Below are positions 39,067 through 49,577 of a stretch of DNA of 64,000 nucleotides, piece after piece (position 1 is the stretch's first letter; each line of letters opens with the position of its first letter). The notes below the pieces were generated by a model, which worked only from the letters and a program-made list of their open reading frames with translations, made no database searches and was not told the DNA's origin. Source of the DNA: Typha latifolia (taxonomy: Eukaryota > Streptophyta > Magnoliopsida > Poales > Typhaceae); assembly GCA_019914945.1 (NCBI GenBank), contig CM034103.1:124001-188000 (forward strand), read 5' to 3'. The translations under genes were made by a program, and so were the position numbers.

Positions 39067-40921
39067 CCTTCTCTCTCCCTCCCTCTTCCTCTCTCCTCTT
39101 CTCCATCCGTGCCTTATTTATTAGGAAAGGACCAGCACCAAGAATACAAAAATGGAGAAAGTCAACGGATGGGAGGATAGAAAGGTGCAGAAGAAGAGGA
39201 CGTGGGAGAGAGCCGGAGTCCAAATCAATGCAGCAGTTGCACGAGAAGACGCAAGTGGAACATATAATACAGAACGCCAACCACATGGAAATGAACGTCA
39301 CCATCTATCTATCTATCTATCTATATTAAATTTATCGTGGTCAAAGGAGGATGGAGGAGGAGGAGAAGAAGAAGAAGATGCTTGATCGCCAAGCAATCTT
39401 AACCTTTCTCCTTCTACTTCTCCTCCTTCTCCTCGAGTAGTGGTGGTAGTAGCACAGTAAATAGTGTACGGAGGACCCACCTCGAACGAAGTACATATCT
39501 TCTTCGTTATCAAGTTGTCTTGTTTATGAGGTTGAGAAGACTCAGCTGACCAAACCAGGCCTCCTTATTTACCTGAAGAGGGAGAGGGGGTGGCAGCCCA
39601 GAAGAATAAATGTTAATATGGTGATAAAATATTAACATATATTTTTATCTTTTTTTCTTTTTACAATGTCTTAAAATATGCTTAGTGGATGCAGTTGGTT
39701 TGTTTTGTTTTTCCCCTGTGGTGTGTGGCTGTTAACAATTTTCAGAAAGATGATGATTCAGAGAGAGAGAGAGACAAACAAAATAAGGGACAAATAATAA
39801 TAATAATAACATAATCTATTACTTTTTTTATTGAATAATGCTACTTGGCAAGCAAGCAAGCAAGCTAAGGGAATGTGATGGCTTGGAGGAGAAGGCATTA
39901 CTGATTGGTGGTGGTCAAACAATAATATAGTGCACGTGCTATATATATTCACACAACTTTGGTTTATTTATTTAAGATGCTATTCTCATGTCATGTTATG
40001 ATGTTATTTATGGATACCACACTTTGATCGAGTAGGGCCTTTTCTTCTAGAAAGAAGAGAAAAAATATATATCTCCATAAGTGCAGCTTGGCAAGCAACA
40101 TAGAATAGAATACAACTCATCATCGCTGACGCTGGGGTGGCAAAGGAAACAATGCTCCTTGATAGTATTATAATAAACAACAGCAGTCCTGGAATCTTGA
40201 CGCAAATAATTAGATATCATGCTTTAACTAAAAAATTACACAGATTGTTTCTGTTGAAAAAAAATAATCCAGCCATAGAGACAACAACTGCAACATCTTC
40301 AGTCGGTTTTTGAGCGAGCTATCAATAAACCCCAGGTTGTTTGTTTGTTTTTGGCATTTAATGCCCACTATGCCATTTGACTAAAGAGTTATATATTGAC
40401 ATACTTTACAGAGTTTACTAGGTTAGATCAAAATTGCTGGAATACTATGTTAAAGCTTATGGGCGAGGAGAAAAGAAGAGGGAAAAGAGATTAATCTTTC
40501 ATAAACGTATTCTATATCTACATAGAAAACTAAATAAATAAAACAAAACCAGTATTATCAATTAAACTACACAAGGAAAGAGAATCATGTATAATATGTT
40601 AAATGAACTGTCATCTCGTAATCTCAAGTAAATCAAAATCTTGCTTATATTGATAGTGTTGAGATATGATAGTCCATCTTCAAGATATTATAGTCAATCT
40701 TAATAAAGAAGGTTACAACCACCATCTCGTATTCTCTCATACATGCACAACTACGTATGAATTACATATATAATGAAACACCCAAAATGAAGAAAAATAC
40801 ATAAACTGGACATACTGGGAAGGAAACGGGTTAACCTACATTCCTGTAAATCTACGCGTAGTAAGTATAAACAATGAATTCATGCATATATTTAAGAAAA
40901 AGAAAATTCCCTAGACTCAAT
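39067..40921. other. Intergenic spacer, ABCB units 1-2
   Basis: Near 39067-39500 it holds the unit 1 promoter and 5' UTR (minus strand): GA/CT-rich leader, a TATA-like site and an ATAG repeat at 39303-39325 shared with unit 2. The middle holds short repeats (CAAG at 39852-39865, TAATAA) and no gene. From about 40760 it is the 3' flank of unit 2. Confidence 0.5.
39114..39123 (-). promoter_or_regulatory. TATA-like site of unit 1, altered
   Basis: On the minus strand this reads TAATAAATAA, 48 bp upstream of the ATG. The aligned site of unit 2 is TATAAATA, so unit 1 carries a one-base change that interrupts the box. Confidence 0.35.
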
Positions 40922-43900
40922 TTATGCTGAAGCCATGCCAAGCTCTACTAATGAAGCATAAACTCCATCCTTCAAACCCATCAGTTTCTCATGTCTCCCT
41001 TTCTCAACAATAGCACCATTCTTGAGAACTGCAATGATATCAGCTCCCTTGATTGTCGACAGACGGTGAGCTACAACCACCGTTGTCCGGCCAACCATCA
41101 CTCTATCTAATGCTTCCTGAACCACGCGCTCTGACTCTGCATCCAGAGCACTGGTTGCCTCATCGAGTAGTAGTATTTTTGGGTTCTTCAGAATGGCCCT
41201 CGCTATAGCAACACGCTGCTTCTGACCACCTGATAACTGGGTGCCTCGCTCCCCGACAGGAGTATCATATCCTTGAGGCAATCCTGAAATAAATTGGTGT
41301 GCATTGGCTGCCTTAGCAACCTCCACAATCTCTTCTTCGGAAACCTCGGCTTGTTTTCCATACATTATGTTGGCACGAATTGTATCATTGAACAACACTG
41401 GCTCTTGGCTCACCAGTCCCATCTGTTGCCTAAGACAGCTGACCCGGAGCATCTGAATATCTATGCCATCCAACAAGATCTTACCAGAATCAGGATCATA
41501 GAACCTCTCGAGTAGTGCAATCACTGTGGATTTTCCACTACCACTCTCCCCGACAAGTGCAATAGTCTATTGAATTGAGACAATGACAGGCATCAAATGA
41601 AAGTTATACCTAGTGATGTAATAACAACAGTGACAAACAAAGGTTAGTGCATGATGGATACCTTTCCAGAGGGTATGCTCAAAGACAGGTCTCTGAATAT
41701 TTGCACATTAAGACGGGATGGGTATCTAAAGCTGACATGCTGGAACTCAATGTCACCTCTCACATTTTCTGGGACAATGCCGTCGTCTCTGCTAGAATCG
41801 ATCTTGGATTCCCTGTCAATGATTGCAAATATAGAAGCAGTTGAATCTTTGGCCTTAGTGGAATCTGCACCTAATGCACTTGTCTGTGAAACGCCCATAG
41901 TGGCCAGAACTAAAGCAAAGAAAACCTGTCGACCACCCAATTTCAAATTAATTACGTTGTCATAGGAAAACCATAGATGTGAAGTATAATAATATAAGAT
42001 GTTATTAGATACACACTGCGCACCCTGAATACTTCAGCAAAAGTGGCCTCGTGATTGCGGACAAACTTAGCTCCCACGTAGAAGCAAAGAGCATATGTAA
42101 GATAGAGAGTCAGGAAGGAGAAGCCAAAACCCAAACCACTTATAATTCCCTGCCGTATTCCCTGCTTGGTAGGAGCTTCACATTTCCGATGGTAAGTATC
42201 AATCACCCTTTTTTCAGCACAAAATGATGCCACAGTTCGGATGCTACCGACTGCATCATTTGCTACTTGACTTGCTTCTTCATACATCACCTGCACCCAC
42301 CTCAAATTCTCTTAATTGTAAATCATGCAATGATTTATTTGACTAGGATCATTTAAATGCTTTAATATTACCTTGGCATCTGCGCTAAACCCCTTAATAA
42401 ATTTTATTTGAGCATAAGCCTGGAGACCCACCAAAGGAATCACCACCGTAATAATTAGTGCAAGCTTCCAGTTTGCAACCATTGCTACCACAAATCCTGC
42501 AATAATTGTTGATGTACTTTGAACAATTAAAGCCAAGGTGTCTCCCACAATTCTCCGAACATTCAAAGCATCAATTGATAGCCTTGCACCAATTTGCCCG
42601 CTATAACACACAAAAAGAAAGCTAGTGAATAGAAAAAGATTTTTGGATGATTAATTTCTTATAACATTGCAGCTACTCATGCTAACTCAACTCACCTGGA
42701 ATTGGAAGGCTCATCAAACCAGTTTATTTCCTGATGCACAACCCTTTGAAATGACAAGGAACGAATACGCTCTACCAGCTTCCCACCAGCTACTCCAAAT
42801 AAGAAGTATTGTAATGGAATAAAAATCAGACAGAGTATACCCATAACAACAAATATTAATGTCCAAAACCTGGAATCTTTCCGAAGTTCATCTGCTGGTT
42901 CATAGAATATTTTTATAGCAATAGAAAGCAAGATACCAAACATTGGAAAAATAAGTCCATGTGCTGCTGCAGCAAAGGAACCTAATAGAAGAATTGGAAT
43001 CTCTGGCTTGTTAAGAGAAACCAATCTGCTCAGAGGAACTTCCTTTAAATCCTGATCTGCATGGAGCTGTTTCTCCTTAGATTCATCTAAAGAGCCACTA
43101 ACCTCCTGGAGTTGGATGGTACTAGGCAAACCAAAGGCAACTGAAAAGGAACGCCTACTGATATCCCCTAACGAAGAACCTCTGCTTATGGATCTTTTTA
43201 ATGATATGTGCCGACTTCCAGATTTGCTCATAGATTTTGAGTCATGAACACTTGAACCTATTCCAGAGTCTGCAACAGGTCCTTTTTCTTCATGAATCTC
43301 TTGCAAATGAATAAGTTGAGAGTAAGCACCATCAGGGTTCTTTATCAAATCGTCGTGAGAACCTGCATGACGTGTACAGATAGAAATATGTAATCTACCG
43401 ATGAAAGAAGTTTAAAAGGGAAAGGATATCCAGAATGTAAAGATGGGGATGATCAGCACCTTGTTCTACCATTTTTCCCTTGTGCACGAATGATATAAGT
43501 TGAGAGTAAGCACCATCAGGGTTCTTTATCAAATCGTCGTGAGAACCTGCATGACGTGTACAGATAGAAATATGTAATCTACCGATGAAAGAAGTTTAAA
43601 AGGGAAAGGATATCCAGAATGTAAAGATGGGGATGATCAGCACCTTGTTCTACCATTTTTCCCTTGTGCACGAATGATATAATGTCAGCATTCCTCACAG
43701 TGCTTAGACGGTGTGCAACAACAATGGTGGTCCGCCCTGGCATGACCCTATTTAATGCCTCTTGAACTATCTGCTCAGACTCCACATCCAATGCACTTGT
43801 TGCTTCATCAAGCAATAAGATCTTGGGGTTCTTTACGATTGCCCTAGCAATCGCAATTCTTTGCTTTTGTCCCCCGGAGAGCTGGGCTCCACGCTCGCCA

Positions 43901-46900
43901 ACCATTGTCTCAAGCCCCTGACATGAAGAATGAAATGATCAAGGATTTTTTTTTTTAATAAAAAAACGTAGAGAATCAAGAACCAACTTAAATATGACGC
44001 CCTCATATTTAGTGTACCTCAGGCAACTTGTCGATGAAATTTGCTGCATTAGCAAGCTCAGCTGCTGCCCTGATCTCTTCAGAGGTTGCATTTTCTTTTC
44101 CGTACATGATGTTCTCTCTGATAGTTGTCGCAAACAACAATGGTTCCTGGCTGACAAGGCCAATTTTTTCTCTTAGCCAGCCAAGCCTTAGTGTCTTAAT
44201 GTTAATTCCATCTAGAAGAACTTCACCAGCTTGTGGATCGTAAAATCTTTCCACCAGATTAATCACAGTTGACTTCCCACTGCCACTCTCTCCAACTATA
44301 GCCATTGTTGTGCCACTCGCCACTTTTAATGAGAATCCATCAAATATCAAATGGTCAGGCCTGGCAGGATAGCTGAAGTATACATCTTTCAGTTCAATAT
44401 TGCCTTTGATGTCTTCTAACATGATTCCGCTTGTATCATATGCATCAATCTCTGGCTTTCTTTTTATTATCTCAAATATTCTATATGCCGCCGCTTGTCC
44501 AGCTGCAAAAGCAGTCACACATGGTGTTGCCTCACCCAAGGACCTATTAGAAGGCAAAATCAAACTCAAACTCTGACTTGGGATATACATGCACTATGCT
44601 GAAACTTTCGAAGTCATCTGATTAGCATTGACTAGGCACATACCACACGGTCCTCAAGAAATTTAATTAAAACTACATCTTAGTCTGGAAGCTTAGATCA
44701 GATCAATCAGACTATCGGAGAGCTTAAATCATGAAATCCAATTTGTTGTAAATAGTATGCAGGAGTGAATTCATATAGGATATCTAATATTGGGACTTTA
44801 CAGGTAAAAGAGATCAAAACTTCTCTATTTTTTTAAGTTGAATGCAAGAATTGATTGGATTTTATGTATTACATATTTCTCTGACTGTTTTTTCAGAAAA
44901 CAGTTTTAGTTTGAAGGACAGATGCATCACTTAGAATTTCAGATCAACATAATTGCACAAGAATATTCTCTTATAAGTAAAGCAATATGGAATTCTTTCA
45001 TATTTTTCAGTTATATATTCAGGCTTTCTTGAAAGACCTTCAGAAATAGCACAAGTCAAACTTAAAATCTTAATAGCATGGTATTAAAGAACGGATTTAT
45101 TGAATTAGTTTAGTTAAGATTATTTATTAATAAACTTACATTGCACCGGTCATGACTGCAAATAAAGTATTTATGACCACTCCCCCATTGTAGCCTTTTT
45201 CAATGATCAACTTGGAGCCATACCAAACAGCTAAACCATAGCTGAAGAACAAGACCATATAAACAGTACCCATACCAAAACCAGAAGCAGTTCCTTCTTG
45301 AACAGCAGACTTGAATGCTTTCTTTATGTACTTATTGTATAGTTCAATAGCTTGCTTCTCGCCATTGAAGGAGACAACCTATCATGTGAAAGAGGATAAT
45401 TAGATAATGCAATCAATACTAAAAGGTTATTATCAAACAAATATAAGTCATGTGTACCCACAGTCCTAATAGATCCAATGGTCTGTTCAACAACGTTTCC
45501 GGCATCACTATATCTCGCTTGTCCACGGCTTGAGATCTTTGAAACCAACCAGGACATGATTGCGCCAGCAATGACAATTGGAGGGATACTTGACATCATA
45601 ACAAGAGAGAGAAGCCATCCTCTTACAAATGCTATGACAAAGCCACCAACGAAAGTGGCAACAAGTTGTATAAACTTCCCAACCTGCAAAAGAAAGAAAG
45701 TTAAAACTGCATAGTTATCTAGATTATGTTGTAACTGTCTTATATGATTTGGCATGACAGACAGCACTTCTGACAAGAAAGTGAGAAAATAAAGCATCAA
45801 ACATCTCAAACTATCATCTACAAAATATTATGAATCATATATTATATCTTAGTTGCATTTGTGGTTATGCTAAATTTCACTAAATTTATGTTCTTCTATG
45901 AGCACAAGTGTGCATGCTCAAAAGAAAGTATGCATTCATGCCCTTCTTTGGGAGCATGATTGTCTATAATATCGTATAACTATTAACTGACACTGTATCG
46001 GAACAGCATCATATCACAACCAAGTTGGTTTCTCAGGATACATGTATAGCTACCACAATCCATCTGAACGTAATCATTTCTAGAAACAAATACTAATCCA
46101 GATAGTATAGTTGGCACCTAAATTTTTTAAAATATCCTTGAAATATCAACTTTATGAAAAGATCAAAATATGTTCTGTACAAGGAAGGCCTGCATTTTTG
46201 TTCCTGTGAGTATATCTAGAGAAAGTTCTCACCTTTTCACCTATAGCACCTTGAATGAGTACCGTGTCTCCCGACATCCTCTCCACCACCTGTCCAGTGG
46301 TCATCTCCTTGTCAAAGAAAGCAATATCCTGTCTCAATATAGCTTTTAGGTATAGACTTCGAATGCGCGTAGCTTGTCTTTCTCCAGTCACCATCCAACA
46401 AGAAACCTCTGGTACGAGCAGGTTATGGTTAATACTTAATACATTAATGGTTATGCTAGATTACTATTACGACTTCTGAGCATGAACATAAAAGAGTGAC
46501 CAACCATACTAGTATGATATTCAAGCTTGATGGACGAAGAGGAAAGAATTCATGATTCATTTACAGAAATCAACTCTTCATTCCTTGTTTAAAGTTAACA
46601 TATAGCTCAGTTTCAATGAAATCTAGCTCATACTGCTCGTGAAAAGCTAGCATTTGACAACAGAGTATATACATCTTATTGACGGTGAAGAAAATCATAA
46701 AATTTATTAATATATCGAATCACCTAACAAATGCTTGGAATTTGTGTCCCTTTAATACAACATTATTGTGTGAAAATATGAAATATCAGAGATGAGTTAA
46801 AAAAAAAAAGATCTTAACAACAAAGCTTCACTTATGATTTTGGTACCATACCATCCTGTGGCAAATGTAACTGAAATAAGTTGAATGAGAATTTAGTGAT

Positions 46901-48431
46901 TAGTCTGAACTCTGAACTGATCAGCATGCTAGACTAGGTATCCTGTTATATAATAACACTTTGATATACATGGACAATTAGAATCTCATTGAATTAGTTA
47001 TGAACTTTTCCTCTGAACAGAGAAACAAACATTTTCATGTACTCCGAGATATTAGGTAAAGAGAAGAATCAAGAACGATGATTCCGTTTAAGAGGGAGTG
47101 TAGTTACAAATTTGTGCAACCTTCAGTAAAATGATTACGTCTGTTGCATTGTATAAAGTAGGGGTGTAAACGAGCCGAGCTTGATCGAGCCTGGCTCTAA
47201 TCAAGCTTGGATTAAAATTAATTTCGAGCTTGTCTTTGTGGTCAAGCTTGAATTGAAATAATTTCAATCCGAGTTAATTTCGAACTCGAACCAATTTCGA
47301 GCTTAAACGAGCTGCTCAATTAGCAATTTCAAGCCTTATCAATTTCAAACCATTTTCGAGCCTGAGCAAGCTTGAATTAATTTAGGCTTGAATCAAGTTT
47401 GAAAAAACTAATTCAACTATAAAAATATAAGTATTACTAAAATATAAATTACAAGCAATAAAGATAAATGGATTAGAAAACTACAAGCAATTAAAATATA
47501 AATTACAAGTAACAAAGATAATTGTGTCAAAAAACTACAAGAAACCAAAATATAAATTACAAACAATAAAGATAATTGCGTTAGAAAATAATGGCTGAAA
47601 TTCTGAATGGGTAAAAGGGTTTTGATCTGATGGTTCATATTAGTTTAATATTACTCATATATATATTCGAGCCTAGCTTTAATGATCAAGCTCGGCTCAA
47701 CCTATTTTCGAGCCGAGCTTGATCGAGCATTATCGACTGACAGCCCTAGTATAAAGAAAGAATCACAATTGATTTGAGGAATGGATCAGCACTTACGAAG
47801 TAAGGCAGCAGCTCCTGATCCAATAGCTAAGTAGACAAAATTAAGTACCACCTGAAACAAGATAGTGAGATCATTGGTAGCACTAAGCACAGCCATCACA
47901 ATAAACATCTCATAGCCAAGAATTACTAGAAGAAGTGAGCTTACTACTTACCTTAACTTAGTCCTGCACCTATTCCTCCAAGTAGTTTGAAAATTTAATT
48001 ACTATTTCTCTAATAAATTTGAAAACAGAACTATTCATCTCAACAAAAAAAATAAAAATAAAATAAAAAATCCACTATTTGTGTGATACTGGCCTTAATA
48101 CATTTATTCATAAAATTGCCTCGGGATTCGCGTGCCTAATGCAGAGATACTCGAGCGACTGGAGGGGCGTATGATGATGAGTAGCAGAACTGACCTTGGT
48201 GACCCGGGAGAGAACGTCATCGGGGTTCCCGGCCCCGAAGGCGTTGATGGCTTGCCCGAGGATGACGGTCATCAACGGCAACGCTATTCCGTTTGCTACT
48301 GCCCCCACCGTGCCCACCAGCATCAGCAGCAGATCGAAGCGGTCCGCGTAATCGAACAGCCGATGCATAGCAACCTTGGGCACCTCATCCTTCTCCTCCT
48401 TTCTCTTCTTCTCCTGTCCCTCTTCCCCCAT
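40922..48431 (-). CDS. ABCB full transporter, array unit 2 (with possible extra exon)
   Basis: Twelve exons: 48195-48431, 47797-47851, 46233-46408, 45462-45683, 45140-45378, 44018-44543, 43644-43917, 42696-43362, 42372-42600, 42024-42290, 41662-41925 and 40922-41566. In phase this gives 1266 aa. Both NBDs keep Walker A, LSGGQ, Walker B with catalytic Glu, and H-loop His. It is nearly identical to unit 1 over most exons; NBD2 differs at only a few of about 214 residues. Exon 1 (TM1 region) is much more diverged, for example [20 protein letters not shown] 184-bp tandem duplication over the exon 7/8 junction adds an optional 87-nt exon (43460-43546) that would give 1295 aa. Intron 2 carries a hAT-like insertion absent from unit 1. 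Confidence 0.92.
43311..43678 (+). repeat. Perfect 184-bp tandem duplication across exon 7/8 of unit 2
   Basis: Copies are 43311-43494 and 43495-43678, identical as far as I can read. Each holds the start of exon 8 with its acceptor, the short intron, and the end of exon 7 with its donor. The junction shows ATAA microhomology with both original ends. Unit 1 has a single copy (34613-34800 area), so the duplication arose after the unit 1/2 split. Confidence 0.95.
43460..43546 (-). other. Hybrid 87-nt in-frame exon created by the duplication
   Basis: The acceptor TGCAG before 43546 is a copy of the exon 8 acceptor, and the donor GTGCTG after 43460 is a copy of the exon 7 donor. Between them lie 87 nt without a stop, phase 1 at both ends, encoding a repeat of [16 protein letters not shown] fused to [12 protein letters not shown]. 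Inclusion would add 29 residues after NBD1. Skipping it restores the normal protein. Use in vivo is not known. Confidence 0.7.
47159..47748. mobile_element. Non-autonomous hAT-like element in unit 2 intron 2
   Basis: A 590-bp insertion with ends TAGGGGTGT and GACAGCCCTA (reverse complement TAGGGCTGTC). It is flanked by a perfect 8-bp target-site duplication GTATAAAG (47151-47158 and 47749-47756). Unit 1 has the uninterrupted site at the matching place (about 38277-38286). The interior shares the GAGCTTGA-rich pattern of the copy at 20582-21143. No coding capacity. Confidence 0.85.
48118..48132 (-). promoter_or_regulatory. Conserved intron-1 GC-rich motif, unit 2
   Basis: An exact copy of GCCTCGGGATTCGCG (plus strand), 62 bp into intron 1. 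The match with unit 1 extends further (GTGCCTAATGCAGA). Confidence 0.4.
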
Positions 48432-48489
48432 CTTTCTCTTTCTCTCTCTCTCTCTCCCTCTTCCTCTCTCCTCCTCTCCATCCGTGCCT

Positions 48490-48497
48490 TATTTATA
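48490..48497 (-). promoter_or_regulatory. TATA box of ABCB unit 2
   Basis: TATAAATA on the minus strand, about 59 bp upstream of the ATG, which would place transcription start about 30 bp before the coding region. Position and sequence are conserved with the altered site in unit 1. Confidence 0.5.
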
Positions 48498-48925
48498 GGA
48501 AATCAGCGACCAAGAAAACAAAAATGGGAAAAATCAACGGATGGGAGGATAGAAAAGGAGGGGAGGAGGAGTGGAAACGTGGGAGAGAACCGGAGTCCAA
48601 ATGATTTGCAGCAGTTTCGCAGGAAGATGCAAAGTGGAACAAATAGCAGCAGAGAAGACCACCCACGAGCTTGGAAATCAGGGGAATAAAGTCGTCCGTC
48701 ACCATCAATCAATCTATCAATCTATCTATCTATCTATCTATCTATCTATATTAATTAAATTTAGAGCAGTCAAAGGAGGAGAAGAAGATGCTTGGTTGCC
48801 AAGCAAACTAACCTTTCTCTACCTCCTACTCCTCTATTAAGTGTAGTAGTTGTAAGCTGACTAGTCTAAGGAGCACTACAAATAAATAAACGGATGAGAG
48901 AGAGAGAGAATCGTCGTAGTAGTAC

Positions 48926-48955
48926 TGTAGTAGTAGTAGTAGTAGTAGTAGTAGT
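48926..48955 (+). repeat. GTA trinucleotide microsatellite
   Basis: About ten GTA units in the spacer upstream of ABCB unit 2. Confidence 0.9.
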
Positions 48956-49028
48956 AAAGTACGGAATAGTCGAAGGTGGCAGCGGACAAGTTGAACAAAA
49001 TTACGTAATAATTGAGCAGCTCGTTTGG

Positions 49029-49065
<37 letters not shown>

Positions 49066-49577
49066 GGTTCATAAGTTGAACAAAATTGCCAGCCATGCTA
49101 TAGAATTATTACGGATTGAACAGCTTGATCATCAAATTGTTTTAAATTAAACTATAACGGGCTAACATATTGTACTTCAATAAAAAATTTATTAAAAATT
49201 AATCTTAATATTCAAAAATAAATAAATTAAATTTCATTATCCATATCATAGACACGCTACAGTGATGACCTAATAAATCAAGACCAAGTATCGCCAATAC
49301 ATTGGAAAGTAAAGTTTGAATAGAGAACCCACAAAAATAAAAATTCCAATGATTTGAGTTGCATTAGAAAAGAACAATAAGTAACATACTTGAATGCATC
49401 TAATTACATTTCAATTTCTTCAAACTGTTGCATAACTATCTCCCGGCCTTCACCTTGATTGAAGGCCGTCAACCAATCTAGTGAAATGAATGACGAAGAT
49501 TGCAAATAAGAGAGCTATCTACTTTGTGGTAAACATCTCATGAAAAGGATAGATAACAAGAGGAAGAGTTCATTTGT

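Larger units (their letters stand above)
48432..49577. other. Intergenic spacer, ABCB units 2-3
   Basis: Holds the unit 2 promoter near 48432-48760 with a GA/CT leader and an ATAG repeat at about 48716-48749, a GTA repeat at 48926-48955, and AT/poly-T runs at 49029-49064. The rest is AT-rich without a gene. Confidence 0.5.

Noticed and set aside
41294..41965. Plus-strand open frames inside ABCB exons, repeated in every unit
   Set aside because: They recur in all four units only because they are antisense shadows of conserved NBD exons.
43579..43643. Read-through of exon 7 of unit 2 ending in [11 protein letters not shown], suggesting a truncated gene
   Set aside because: It is intron sequence after a normal GTGCTG donor; splicing to 43362 or 43546 restores the frame.
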